A stretch of 64,000 nt of DNA from Jeotgalibaca porci. Lineage in GTDB: Bacteria; Bacillota; Bacilli; Lactobacillales; Aerococcaceae. The stretch covers positions 1 through 64,000 of the forward strand of contig NZ_CP049889.1 of assembly GCF_011299095.1 (NCBI RefSeq), given 5' to 3'. The translations under genes and the position numbers were made by a program. This document shows, piece after piece, positions 14,242 through 22,800 of this stretch; position 1 is the first letter of the stretch, and the number at the start of each line of letters is the position of its first letter. A model generated the notes under the pieces. That model did no database searches and had not been told where the DNA came from. It worked only from the letters and a program-made list of their open reading frames with translations.

Positions 14242-15759
14242 ATGACAGACACAACGCACAACGCACCAGACGCGTTTACAGAAGGAACTTATATACCAAA
14301 GTCCTATCAATTCGAACGGGACATGGACGTAAGCGAACACGCAAAGCGCTATGACACGATACGGTTTGAAGAAGATAGCAATACGCATTTCACGTACTCA
14401 AACATGAGCGACTTGTTAGAAACAGAAGATGGCAAGAAAACGCTGCAAGAAATGATTAGGCGCTTTATGTATAGCCAAAAAGAACGCATTGAGATATTGG
14501 ACGATTATTCAAAAGGTGACAACTACACCGTATTGCACGGGCGTAGAAGACTGGAAGAAGAAAAATCAGATTACCGTATCCGTCATAATTGGGGCGGTTA
14601 TATCAGTGGTTTTATCACGGGGAATATTTTAGGTAAGCCGATAACGATTGGATTGGCAGAAGGTACAGAATCGGACGACTTGGACGACATTAACGTCATC
14701 ATAGGAGAAAACGACCTAGATGCATTAAATTATGAGCTAGGTTTCGACACATCACGTTTTGGACGTGCATTTGAGTTGCATTACCGTGATGCAGATAAGG
14801 TTGACCGAATTGTTCTCATTGATCCGACTGAAATGTTTGTAATCCGAGATGAAACAGTGGCGAACGAGATAATTGGTGCGGTACATTGTCCTGTTTATAA
14901 TGGCAAGTTGTACGTAACGATTTACACAGACAAACAAGCAATCGCGTTAAAACCAACCGAGCCTAGTTTACCGAAGATTGAAGAAGAACAACGCACGGAG
15001 CATTATTATGACGATGTACCGGTTGTTGAGTGGTGGAATAACCGCTTTAGACAAGGTGACTTCGAGAACGAGATACCATTAATTGACGCATATGACGCAG
15101 CGCAATCCGACACGGCTAACTATATGAGCGACTTGAACGATGCTTTGCTGGTTATCAATGGCGATATGAATGCGAGTGGCTTAACGCTTACGGATGCCGA
15201 AAAAATGAAACGTGCGAACATGCTACTGCTAGAAACCGGTGTGGGTGTGGACGGTAAGCAAACATCATTAACGGCTGGATATATTTATAAACAGTACGAT
15301 GTAGCCGGTACAGAAGCATACAAGAAGCGTATCGTGAATGATATTTACAATTTATCCAACGTGCCAAATTTAGAAGATGATAAATTCAATTCCTCGCAGT
15401 CCGGCATCGCATTGAAATATAAAATGCTTGGGCTAGACCAAAAACGCGCAACCAAGGTTAGTTTTTACAAGAAAGCACTACGCAGGCGATTCCGTTTAAT
15501 CCAGAACGTACACAAGAATTTGAGCGATGTTGAAATCGATGCATCTAAGCTAACCTTTGTATTCCATGAAAACCTACCGCAAGACGTGTGGGCAGAAGTT
15601 AAGCAGTACATCGATTCCGGCGGCGAAGTGAGCCAACAAACTTTGCGTGACTTGGCAACCTTTACCACAAACGAACTGGAAACGGACAGGCTAGACCGAG
15701 AAGACACACAAGCACGCGAACCACTTATGACGGACGAAGAAAAAGCCGAAATGGGTTGA
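14242..15759 (+). CDS. Portal protein, SPP1 gp6-like
   Basis: The 505-residue product shows the SPP1-type portal pattern: an N-terminal wing, the segment RIRHNWGGYISGFITGNILG near residues 112-132, a central stem/crown, and an acidic C-terminus ending in EKAEMG. Twelve copies form the channel at one capsid vertex and dock terminase. It follows terL by 9 bp with AGGAGG. Confidence 0.9.
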   Translation: MTDTTHNAPDAFTEGTYIPKSYQFERDMDVSEHAKRYDTIRFEEDSNTHFTYSNMSDLLETEDGKKTLQEMIRRFMYSQKERIEILDDYSKGDNYTVLHGRRRLEEEKSDYRIRHNWGGYISGFITGNILGKPITIGLAEGTESDDLDDINVIIGENDLDALNYELGFDTSRFGRAFELHYRDADKVDRIVLIDPTEMFVIRDETVANEIIGAVHCPVYNGKLYVTIYTDKQAIALKPTEPSLPKIEEEQRTEHYYDDVPVVEWWNNRFRQGDFENEIPLIDAYDAAQSDTANYMSDLNDALLVINGDMNASGLTLTDAEKMKRANMLLLETGVGVDGKQTSLTAGYIYKQYDVAGTEAYKKRIVNDIYNLSNVPNLEDDKFNSSQSGIALKYKMLGLDQKRATKVSFYKKALRRRFRLIQNVHKNLSDVEIDASKLTFVFHENLPQDVWAEVKQYIDSGGEVSQQTLRDLATFTTNELETDRLDREDTQAREPLMTDEEKAEMG

Positions 15760-15763
15760 TTGA

Positions 15764-17620
15764 ATGAACAAGAAAGAACGGCAGCTGGCATATGAACGTG
15801 AACGTAAGGCAATGAACGACCTTGCAATGCGTGAATTTGACCGCGAGCGAGCGATTGAAGCAATACATAAGGAGCACATCGAAACGATACAAGGGCAGAT
15901 AGACGGCTTTTATATGCGTTATGCGGGTAGCGAGGGATTAACACGCTCCGAAGCAATGAAACGTGCGGATCAAATGGATGTGACCAAGTTTGCAAACAAA
16001 GCCAAGAAAGCGGTCAAGGAGAAAGATTTCTCACCAGAAACAAACGAATGGCTGAAAACGTACAACTTGAAAATGAAAGTTAGCAGACTTGAATTGCTAA
16101 AAGAGGAACTCAACTGGGAATTAATCAAAATGTACGACAAGGATTATCAGCTGATTAGTGAGTCATTGCGAGAAGAAGCTAGATTAGAGTTAGAACGGCA
16201 AGCCGGTATTTTAGGCGATTCGGTTAGTGGTGCAAGGCAACGGATAGACGGCGTTGTTAATTCAGATTTTTACGGTAAAAACTTTAGTGAACGCATTTGG
16301 AGTAGAACCGGTTTATATCAAACTACACAAAAAGAAGTGTTCAAGTCACTAAGTCAAATCTACGCCACGATGGACGGATACCGAAACGAACGCAACCGCT
16401 TGATGGATAAAATGCAGACCACAGAGTATGAAACCATGCGTTTATTGCGCACAGAAAACGCACGCATTGGCTCACAGATGCAAGTGGAAGCATATAAGGC
16501 GAATGAATTTACACATTTTATCTATGTGGCAGAACCCGGGGCGTGTGATATTTGTGGACCGCTAGACGGAAAGTTATTCCCCATTGAAGACGCGCAAATC
16601 GGGTTGAACCTAAAGCCACTTCATCCCAATTGCAGGTGTTCGAGTTACGGGTATATCGCTATGGAACGGCTTATTGATGGGGAATGGGTGGATGAAGCGG
16701 CTGGTGAAAACTCGACCGAACCAGATACAATTAAGGAAAGTCCAGTTTTGAAGCGAGTTAGAAAATCATTTGAAAGTTCAGAAATAAAAAATGTTTATGG
16801 AGAAAGCACATTTAATAGTGTTGTCGAAAATCTAAATGGCATCGAAGACGAACGGGTTGCTATGTTGTTCGAAAAATACGTGGACAAGATATCCTTTTAT
16901 GAAACTAGCGTAAAAGGTGCTGCAGAATCAAACTACAGTACCGTACACATGGAATCGAGCAAATTTAAGGCCACCAAGTTCGCTAAAGAAAATGAAATAT
17001 TCTTCCATGAAATGAGCCATGCTATTGATAACTTAGGCCTTCGAGCCATCGAGGGGACAAAAGATTATAAGACTGGAAAAGAATTGTCGTTTAAGTTAGG
17101 CAGAAAGTACGTTTATAAAGATGAAGTGATTACCAACTATTCCGGAATGGAAAAATTTGGGCTAGCTAAAAAAATTAAGACTGATTTAGAAGATTATATC
17201 CGCGGTGATACGATGACTATACAGGCTTTCAAGAAAACTTTAGGAAAAAAACCTACTGAGAAAGAAGCCTTGCGGGTGTGGATGGATAAAGTCAATAAAC
17301 ACGAGATGAAAAAACATGATAATTGGAATAAATTCAGTGAAAAAATCAAAAAAATCGCTGTAGAAAAACCCGATGTCACGCCCAACATTTCAGACATTGT
17401 AGAAGCAGTAGGTGGACGTGGAGTTGCTCCTTTTGGACATGGACATGGCGGAAAAGCATACTGGAAGATAGCGGGGAACAAGGAGGCCGAGTTCTTTGCA
17501 GAAGTGACCAGTGCTGCAATACGTAACAAAGAATCGTTCGAATTAATAAAAGAAATATTCCCTAATGCGGTTGACACTTATTTCGAAATAGTAGAAGAAA
17601 TGATAAAGGCGGGGATTTAG
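15764..17620 (+). CDS. MuF-type minor head protein with C-terminal zincin (lethal-factor-like) toxin domain
   Basis: Residues 1-300 form a phage head-morphogenesis (SPP1 gp7/MuF) protein, with the zinc-binding end CDICGPLDGKLF (from 261) and HPNCRCSS (from 287). After a linker near 310-330, a C-terminal domain to 618 carries HEMSHAID (H415, E416, H419) and EAEFFAEVTSA (E576, E580). This is a gluzincin pattern close to the C-terminal domain of anthrax lethal factor. Plain gp7 proteins lack this extension. It matches the described class of MuF polymorphic toxins of temperate phages. The small gene directly downstream is the candidate immunity gene. Protease activity and target are inferred. Confidence 0.85.
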   Translation: MNKKERQLAYERERKAMNDLAMREFDRERAIEAIHKEHIETIQGQIDGFYMRYAGSEGLTRSEAMKRADQMDVTKFANKAKKAVKEKDFSPETNEWLKTYNLKMKVSRLELLKEELNWELIKMYDKDYQLISESLREEARLELERQAGILGDSVSGARQRIDGVVNSDFYGKNFSERIWSRTGLYQTTQKEVFKSLSQIYATMDGYRNERNRLMDKMQTTEYETMRLLRTENARIGSQMQVEAYKANEFTHFIYVAEPGACDICGPLDGKLFPIEDAQIGLNLKPLHPNCRCSSYGYIAMERLIDGEWVDEAAGENSTEPDTIKESPVLKRVRKSFESSEIKNVYGESTFNSVVENLNGIEDERVAMLFEKYVDKISFYETSVKGAAESNYSTVHMESSKFKATKFAKENEIFFHEMSHAIDNLGLRAIEGTKDYKTGKELSFKLGRKYVYKDEVITNYSGMEKFGLAKKIKTDLEDYIRGDTMTIQAFKKTLGKKPTEKEALRVWMDKVNKHEMKKHDNWNKFSEKIKKIAVEKPDVTPNISDIVEAVGGRGVAPFGHGHGGKAYWKIAGNKEAEFFAEVTSAAIRNKESFELIKEIFPNAVDTYFEIVEEMIKAGI

Positions 17621-17851
17621 ATGTTTAGCTTTGAAGATGGAGCTGCCGACATAATTGGAAATATTATCAGCAAGTATGAAAGTCACTTTGAAAGAGAGTT
17701 TCCGTTATTTGAGTATTTAGGAATAACACGAAACAACAAGTATGATTTTTCTGTATCAGGTGCTAAAAAATTGGAATTGTTTGTTGATAAACGCATTTAT
17801 AATAATGAGCCGGTAAAAATGCCCGACGATTACGAAGCCCGAAAGTATTGA
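17621..17851 (+). CDS. Candidate immunity/cognate protein of the MuF toxin, 76 aa
   Basis: ATG follows the toxin stop with no gap, with AAAGGCGGGG as ribosome binding site inside the toxin end. The small acidic protein (MFSFEDGAADIIGNIISKY...) has no known family and is more A+T-rich than the surrounding structural genes. It is followed at once by a terminator, so toxin tail and this gene form one unit. Position and size suggest an immunity protein or inhibitor; there is no direct proof. Confidence 0.6.
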   Translation: MFSFEDGAADIIGNIISKYESHFEREFPLFEYLGITRNNKYDFSVSGAKKLELFVDKRIYNNEPVKMPDDYEARKY

Positions 17852-17861
17852 AAATACAAAT

Positions 17862-17895
17862 AAGCGCTTGGCTAAATTAGCTAGGTGCTTTTATT
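17862..17895 (+). terminator. Rho-independent terminator after the MuF/immunity unit
   Basis: Arms AAGCGCTTGGCTA and TAGCTAGGTGCTT (two G-U pairs) close a 3-nt loop, followed by TTATTAT. It lies inside the late operon. Confidence 0.65.
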
Positions 17896-17921
17896 ATGCC
17901 TATTTTTAAGGAGTTTATTAA

Positions 17922-18089
17922 ATGCAACTAACCGCAAACATTAATTACACGGACATAGAGCCGTTTAAGTCCTATCTAATCCAAATGACTACACACACCG
18001 ATTACATCGCACAGAAAGCCGTTAAAACGGTTATGGAGCAACGGGTGCTTGAAACACACAGGGAGTTTATGAAGGGGTTGGGGAAATGA
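17922..18089 (+). CDS. Hypothetical small phage protein, 55 aa
   Basis: ATG at 17922 follows AAGGAG at 17908. The product (MQLTANINYTDIEPFKSYLI...) is not recognised. It lies in an accessory interval between the MuF unit and scaffold, and its TGA overlaps the next ATG. Confidence 0.5.
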   Translation: MQLTANINYTDIEPFKSYLIQMTTHTDYIAQKAVKTVMEQRVLETHREFMKGLGK

Positions 18090-18214
18090 TTAAAGACTTC
18101 GTATTCTTTTGGAAAGAAAGTCCGCGTTACATGGGTGAATCAATCGCATGGTGCTTGGTTCATGGGTGGGGCGCATGCTTTCGTTTTATGAAGATGAGCA
18201 CGACTAAAAAATAA
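18086..18214 (+). CDS. Hypothetical small phage protein, 42 aa
   Basis: ATGA-coupled to the previous ORF. The peptide is aromatic and hydrophobic in the middle (YMGESIAWCLVHGWGACF), with charged ends. It could be membrane-associated; unknown. Confidence 0.45.
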   Translation: MIKDFVFFWKESPRYMGESIAWCLVHGWGACFRFMKMSTTKK

Positions 18215-18326
18215 AGTAGGTGAGCCTATTGCATTTCTACACGAAAACCAAAGAAAACCAAATGTAGGAAGGAAGTGATCGCCATGAGAATGGCATATCT
18301 GTAAGGCAACTGAACATCTGACTCAT

Positions 18327-18353
18327 GACCGTACTTATTGCGGTCTATTTTTA
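18327..18353 (+). terminator. Rho-independent terminator upstream of scaffold and capsid genes
   Basis: GACCG (18327-18331) and CGGTC (18341-18345) form a 5-bp stem followed by TATTTTTAT. It is short and may be leaky. No promoter was identified between it and the scaffold gene at 18436, so capsid expression must depend on read-through or an unrecognised late promoter. Confidence 0.55.
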
Positions 18354-18435
18354 TGCCCAAACCGTACTGATGGCATTAAAAGCTGTATGAGATTCGTGGA
18401 GGTTGCACGTAAAAGCGTACAAAGGAGAAATAAAT

Positions 18436-18990
18436 ATGACAGAAGTAGTAGAAACAGTTGAAACAAATGAGCAAGTCGACACTCAAGAGGACAAGACTGT
18501 TGCAGTCGCTGAAATGAAACGCCGTATCGAGAAAGAAAAGGAACGCTATGAGAATGAATTAGCAGCGATTAAAGCTGAACAAGACAAAGCAATCCAAGAA
18601 GCAATCGAGAAAGCAAAAAAAGAAGCGACACTTTCTGGCAAGGAATTAGAAAAATATCGTGAAGAAGAAGCGAAACGCAAAGAACAATCATATTTGGACC
18701 GCATTGCTGAATTGGAACGAGAACATACACGTCGCGAATTAAAAGACGAAGCTATCCGCACATTGGGGACGAAAAAGTTGCCTGTTAATGAGGATGTGCT
18801 TAACTTGGTTGTCAAGGACACGGCAGAGGATACACTAAAAGCAATTGATGCTATTTCTAATCTCGTTATGGAGATTAAGAATGAGTCAGCAAGTACAACA
18901 CCACCACGCACAAGTGGGGGATTACAAACAAATAATAACATGGGTGGCACAACGTTTGACATCCTAAAAAACTTAACTAAAGGAGAATAA
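18436..18990 (+). CDS. Capsid scaffolding protein (DUF4355-like)
   Basis: This 184-residue, highly charged, mostly coiled-coil protein has a Glu/Lys-rich core (about 30-115) and a short ordered C-terminus ending FDILKNLTKGE. It lies immediately before the major capsid gene, as DUF4355 scaffold proteins do. It guides capsid assembly and is lost from the mature head. ATG at 18436 is preceded by AAAGGAG. Confidence 0.8.
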   Translation: MTEVVETVETNEQVDTQEDKTVAVAEMKRRIEKEKERYENELAAIKAEQDKAIQEAIEKAKKEATLSGKELEKYREEEAKRKEQSYLDRIAELEREHTRRELKDEAIRTLGTKKLPVNEDVLNLVVKDTAEDTLKAIDAISNLVMEIKNESASTTPPRTSGGLQTNNNMGGTTFDILKNLTKGE

Positions 18991-18996
18991 CAAACT

Positions 18997-19905
18997 ATGG
19001 TACAAACATTTAATCCAGATACAGTCATGCTTTCACAATCAGGGGGACAAGAAATCCGTAACGCTGGTTTCACGGCTGAATTCTTACAAACATTGGTAGC
19101 ACAATCTAAAACATTACAACTTGGCTCGCCCGTGCAAATGGACTCACGTATGAAACGTGTACAATCTGCCGGAGAACTAACGGACGCTTACTTCGTGGGT
19201 GAAGGGGAAAAAATCGGTACGGCTAAAGTAGGCTTGAATGATTACGTTCTCGAAGCACGCAAAATTGCGGTTATCCTACCAGTTACAGAAGAATTCCTAT
19301 CTTACACTTGGGCGCAATACTTCCGTGAAGTCCTTCCAGCAGTCGTTGACAAATTCAACAAAAAAATTGATGGTGCGGTATTCTTAGGACTACACAATAA
19401 CCCATTCGGTGCAAACGTTTTGGCGTCTGCTACTACTGCTGGAAACGTCATTGAGGGAGATTTGGACTTTGATAACTTGCTAGACTTGGAAGCAACAACG
19501 GACGCAGAACCAACTGCTATTGTCGGACACCGTTCTGTTAAGGTTGCTTTGCGCGGTATTGCTGACGTTCACGGAAACTACGCATATGATCGTAACGCAA
19601 ACACGATTGATGGCATTCCATTCCACGAATTGAAGTTAGCAGCGGGACAAGTATATCCAGCCGGCACTGTATTGGCGGGGGACTTCCGCAACGGATTGAA
19701 ATATGGCGTTCCAAACGGTACAGACTTGCGAATCAAGATTGCAGACCAAGCGACGCTATCTAAAGTGCAAAATACTGACCCAGACACTGGCGATGTACAC
19801 TTGTTCGAGCAAGATATGCAAGCAGCGCGTTTCGTGTTTGAAATTGCGGTAGCTATTCCAAACCCAGATGCATTTGCTGCAATCGAACCAGACCCAGGCG
19901 TATAA
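18997..19905 (+). CDS. Major capsid protein, HK97 fold
   Basis: The 302-residue protein has the HK97-type pattern: an N-terminal arm, KRVQSAGELTDAYFVGEGE, the spine/P-domain region ARKIAVILPVTEEFLSY, and a C-terminal A-domain (FEQDMQAARFVFEIAVAI). It follows scaffold by 6 bp and has a strong AAAGGAG ribosome binding site, consistent with high expression. Confidence 0.92.
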   Translation: MVQTFNPDTVMLSQSGGQEIRNAGFTAEFLQTLVAQSKTLQLGSPVQMDSRMKRVQSAGELTDAYFVGEGEKIGTAKVGLNDYVLEARKIAVILPVTEEFLSYTWAQYFREVLPAVVDKFNKKIDGAVFLGLHNNPFGANVLASATTAGNVIEGDLDFDNLLDLEATTDAEPTAIVGHRSVKVALRGIADVHGNYAYDRNANTIDGIPFHELKLAAGQVYPAGTVLAGDFRNGLKYGVPNGTDLRIKIADQATLSKVQNTDPDTGDVHLFEQDMQAARFVFEIAVAIPNPDAFAAIEPDPGV

Positions 19906-19921
19906 AAGGAGTTGACTTTAG

Positions 19922-20095
19922 TTGGCTAAATACAAAGTAGTGAGCCTGTTTAAGAACAAAGAAACAAAAAAATGGCATGATGTTAACGAAGAAATCGAAT
20001 TGACTGTAAAGCGTGCTGATGAAATCAACAAAGCAATGAAAGAGCGCAACGTTGATTTGACGGTTGAACGTATTGACAAAGAGGAAGGCAAATAG
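19922..20095 (+). CDS. Small hypothetical head protein, 57 aa
   Basis: TTG at 19922 follows AAAGGAG at 19907. The product LAKYKVVSLFKNKETKKWHD... has a short beta-rich domain similar in size and place to capsid-decorating or Rho-like small proteins encoded after major capsid genes. Its role is unknown. A small CCCTC/GAGGG hairpin follows its stop and overlaps the ribosome binding site of the next gene. Confidence 0.55.
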   Translation: MAKYKVVSLFKNKETKKWHDVNEEIELTVKRADEINKAMKERNVDLTVERIDKEEGK

Positions 20096-20125
20096 CCCTC
20101 CTCTTTTATTGAGGGGAGTGGTTAA

Positions 20126-20467
20126 ATGGACGATACACAATTAAAGAAACTAAAGCGTAGGCTTGGCATTGAGCAAACCGACACCGAACAAGACGACTTA
20201 CTTATGGACTTGTGGGAAGATGCCGAACAACATTTCAAGCTGTTGTCTGGTGCTAGTGTGATAGCTGACAAATACACGTTCATCATTCGCGATGTGACGG
20301 CTATTCGCTATAACCGTAAAGGTTCCGAGGGCATGAACAGCGAAAGCGTGGACGGTTATTCAGCAAGTTATGACACAGGTAAACATGATTTTGATGATTA
20401 CTTATCAATCATTGACAAGGACTTCAATCTGGCAGAAGCAAGGCGCGGAAGGGTGCGTTTCTTATGA
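20126..20467 (+). CDS. Head-tail connector (gp6-like adaptor)
   Basis: The 113-residue, helix-rich protein (LKKLKRRLGIEQTDTEQDDLL start) matches phage gp6/gp15-type adaptors that sit under the portal. It is the first of four consecutive neck genes in canonical order. ATG follows GAGGGGAG. Confidence 0.8.
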   Translation: MDDTQLKKLKRRLGIEQTDTEQDDLLMDLWEDAEQHFKLLSGASVIADKYTFIIRDVTAIRYNRKGSEGMNSESVDGYSASYDTGKHDFDDYLSIIDKDFNLAEARRGRVRFL

Positions 20468-20769
20468 AAACACCACACCGCATAAAATTATACATAGACA
20501 AGGGCACACCAAAGTACAATCCAACCACTGGCGAATATGAGCAAGTGGAAGGCATGTATAAGGTTGTGCCTTGTTTTGTTAATGCTATCTCACAATCAAA
20601 AGTTTTTGAGGAGTACGGCGATCGAACGCAGAAAGTCATCGTGTGCCGGTTTAATCAAGAACAAGTTTCATTTGTCCAAGCGGAGTATCAAGGCGCGTTG
20701 TACGAACCAGTGGAAGCAATAGATGCACCGATTAAAGGTTCCGTCCGTTTGCGCAAGGTGGTGGAGTGA
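20464..20769 (+). CDS. Head-tail joining (head closure) protein
   Basis: The 101-residue beta-rich protein (PTTGEYEQVEGMYKVVPCFV) is in the standard position of head closure proteins, overlapping the adaptor gene by 4 bp. The family call rests on size, composition and gene order. Confidence 0.7.
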   Translation: MKTPHRIKLYIDKGTPKYNPTTGEYEQVEGMYKVVPCFVNAISQSKVFEEYGDRTQKVIVCRFNQEQVSFVQAEYQGALYEPVEAIDAPIKGSVRLRKVVE

Positions 20770-21120
20770 GTGGCTGGCTTAATCAAGTTTGAGGGTGCTG
20801 ATGAGTTTGAAGGTCTTCTAAGCAAAGCATTTAAACAAGCGCCCGATGTAGCGAACAAAGTTGTCAAAAACACTACTGAAAAAGGTATGGCGAAAGCCAA
20901 ACGTTTAGCACCACGCGACACATGGTTCTTACACGATAATATTTACACAGAATACAAGCCGTTGAGTGGTTACGTTCATTCGCCAGCTAGTTATTCTGGC
21001 TACCAAGAATATGGCACGCGGTACATGAGCGCACAACCGTTTATGCGACCGATGATGCAATGGCTGGCACCACAATTTGAGCGGGACATGAAAGACGCAA
21101 TGGAGGGAACATTACGATGA
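20770..21120 (+). CDS. HK97 gp10-like tail completion protein
   Basis: The 116-residue protein carries the gp10 pattern: KAKRLAPRDTWFLHDNI, then VHSPASYSGYQEYGTRYM and QPFMRPMMQ. It starts with GTG directly after the previous stop. It takes part in joining heads and tails. Confidence 0.85.
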   Translation: MAGLIKFEGADEFEGLLSKAFKQAPDVANKVVKNTTEKGMAKAKRLAPRDTWFLHDNIYTEYKPLSGYVHSPASYSGYQEYGTRYMSAQPFMRPMMQWLAPQFERDMKDAMEGTLR

Positions 21121-21497
21121 CACCAAGCAACGCTATTTTCAGAACACTGTACGGACTTGCAATGGCGCACGGTGATACATACGACTATGTTCCCGATGCG
21201 TCCGCCAAGTATCCGTTTATTTATGTTGGCGAAGCATTTAATACAGATACAAGCAATAGTGAGTTAATCGGAACGGTTAGCCAAACAATCCACTTATACG
21301 GCACGAGAACGCAACGTAACGCATTAGACAAAATGGCAATGCGAATACATGACGATGCAGTTAAAGTGCGCGAGGCGTTTAATTACAAGGTTAGAATGAG
21401 CGCCTATAACGACAGAGTGGTAAATGACAACTCAACCGCTACACCGCTACTACATTACGTTTTAGAATTGGAATTTCAATACACGAAAAGGGGTTAG
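21117..21497 (+). CDS. Tail terminator/tail completion protein
   Basis: The 126-residue alpha/beta protein (AKYPFIYVGE..., VSQTIHLYGTRTQRNALDK) lies between the gp10-like protein and the major tail protein. That is the place of the tail terminator ring, which stops tube growth. It overlaps the previous gene by 4 bp. Confidence 0.7.
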   Translation: MTPSNAIFRTLYGLAMAHGDTYDYVPDASAKYPFIYVGEAFNTDTSNSELIGTVSQTIHLYGTRTQRNALDKMAMRIHDDAVKVREAFNYKVRMSAYNDRVVNDNSTATPLLHYVLELEFQYTKRG

Positions 21498-21500
21498 AAA

Positions 21501-22016
21501 ATGGCAGAACTATTAAGCGGTAAAGACGTTATTCTATTTTTTAGAAAACGTGCTGACCATGCGACAGAAGACGGAGCGAAACTTAAATTTCAATCCGAGC
21601 ATTCTGTTTCAAAGAGTAAAAACAATGAAGCAACCGTAACGAAAGACGGAACAGTGAACTCGATTTCAGACGGAGAAAACACACTTGATTTGACATCATT
21701 TGCTTACACTGATGACACTGTAACAGTACCGATGTGGAAAGAGCTAGAAACGTGGTTTGACGATAACGAGCTGACAGAAATTTGGGAAGTGAACATTGCA
21801 TCGCTTAAAGCTGATAAATATGATGCCACGTATTACCAAGGTTACTTTACATCGTTTGAGATGAGTTATCCCGGAGAAGGAAACGTAGAGTTGTCAATGA
21901 GCTATGCCGTCAATGGTAAGGGTGTGAAAGGCACGGACACGCTGACAGCAGAACAATTAGCATCTATCGAGTCCGCTGCATATGAATATCAAACAATCGC
22001 TGCAACTGGCGTTTAA
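21501..22016 (+). CDS. Major tail tube protein (TP901-1-like)
   Basis: The 171-residue protein starts MAELLSGKDVILFFRK and has the strand pattern of phage tail tube proteins, including YYQGYFTSFEMSYPGEGNVE. It is followed by a strong terminator, consistent with separately tuned high expression. Confidence 0.85.
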   Translation: MAELLSGKDVILFFRKRADHATEDGAKLKFQSEHSVSKSKNNEATVTKDGTVNSISDGENTLDLTSFAYTDDTVTVPMWKELETWFDDNELTEIWEVNIASLKADKYDATYYQGYFTSFEMSYPGEGNVELSMSYAVNGKGVKGTDTLTAEQLASIESAAYEYQTIAATGV

Positions 22017-22022
22017 CACTTG

Positions 22023-22056
22023 GCGGTAGAGTAATTTCTACCGCTTTATTTTTTTA
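22023..22056 (+). terminator. Strong rho-independent terminator after the tail tube gene
   Basis: A perfect 8-bp stem GCGGTAGA (22023-22030) / TCTACCGC (22037-22044) is followed by TTTATTTTTTT. It separates the abundant tube protein from chaperones and tape measure, probably lowering expression of the latter. Confidence 0.85.
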
Positions 22057-22076
22057 TCAAAAAGGAGAAATGACGA

Positions 22077-22439
22077 ATGGAATTAACAATCAACGGAAAA
22101 GAATACCGCTTGTATTTTGGTACGGACTTTGTAGACTACATCAACAAAGCAAATGGGATGGAATTAGAAGGCGTAAAAACAAATGTAGGCGGTATGTTAA
22201 TGTTGAACGCTGGCTTATCCATGAAAGCACCGTCCACATTGGAGTTGGTTATCAAGGCAGCAACGAACACATTACCAAGCAAGCCATCGAACAAAGATTT
22301 AGATGACTATATTAATGACCTTTTAGATCAAGACGATGACACCGAATACGAAACATTATTTACAGAAATCGAAACTGAAATAAAAAAGCGTCCCGCCAAC
22401 CGTCGCGAAATGGGAATTTCAAAAGCCAAAAAGGCGTAA
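22077..22439 (+). CDS. Tail assembly chaperone (gpG-like)
   Basis: This 120-residue chaperone (MELTINGKEYRLYFGTDFVDYI...) is conserved before tape measure genes. It ends 7 bases after C-AAA-AAG (22427-22433), read in frame as gcC AAA AAG gcg taa, a plausible -1 slippery site. Slippage there joins it to the downstream T frame. The chaperones coat the tape measure during tail assembly. Confidence 0.85.
   Translation: MELTINGKEYRLYFGTDFVDYINKANGMELEGVKTNVGGMLMLNAGLSMKAPSTLELVIKAATNTLPSKPSNKDLDDYINDLLDQDDDTEYETLFTEIETEIKKRPANRREMGISKAKKA
22427..22433 (+). other. Probable -1 ribosomal frameshift site C-AAA-AAG
   Basis: The heptamer lies two codons before the gpG stop, and reading after slippage enters the open gpT frame without any stop. 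Both overlapping codons are Lys codons that can re-pair on A-rich sequence. Confidence 0.75.
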
Positions 22440-22798
22440 CAAGTGACATTGACTACACATCGGACGAAATAAGAGCCATCGCCATTGCACGCTTTGATTT
22501 AACGCCACTAGAAACGCTTAGAATGACACAATACGAGTTTCATATGTATTTACTTGCGTACCAGATTAAAGCGCAAGAAGCGGAGTTATTGAGCGCTAAA
22601 CAGGCATGGTTTAACCAGTTGGCAAAGGCAACGAAACAAGTTGGCAAAGAGATTCGTTCGGCGTACAAGTCTTTTGATGATTTTTACGACAACTCAAAAG
22701 TATACAAAAACATATTTGAACCACAGGCGGAAAAAGAAAACGTCCGGAAATTAACCATTGCAGATATGAACAGACGAATAAACAGCAAAGGAGGTTAA
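22433..22798 (+). CDS. Frameshifted extension of the tail chaperone (gpT part of gpGT)
   Basis: The -1 frame is open from the slip site at 22433 to the TAA at 22796-22798. It encodes GVTSDIDYTSDEIRAIAIARFDL and so on; an internal ATG at 22523 lacks a ribosome binding site. The best reading is that this piece is made only as a gpG-gpT fusion by -1 programmed frameshifting, as in lambda and many siphophages. Its C-terminal half (KSFDDFYDNSKVYKNI) matches that family's tape-measure-binding part in style. Confidence 0.8.
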   Translation, partial: GVTSDIDYTSDEIRAIAIARFDLTPLETLRMTQYEFHMYLLAYQIKAQEAELLSAKQAWFNQLAKATKQVGKEIRSAYKSFDDFYDNSKVYKNIFEPQAEKENVRKLTIADMNRRINSKGG

Positions 22799-22800
22799 TG

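Noticed and set aside
22070-22306. Plus-strand ORF of 78 aa in another frame of the tail chaperone
   Set aside because: It overlaps the recognised chaperone gene and its peptide is rich in Arg/Trp/His without any family pattern.
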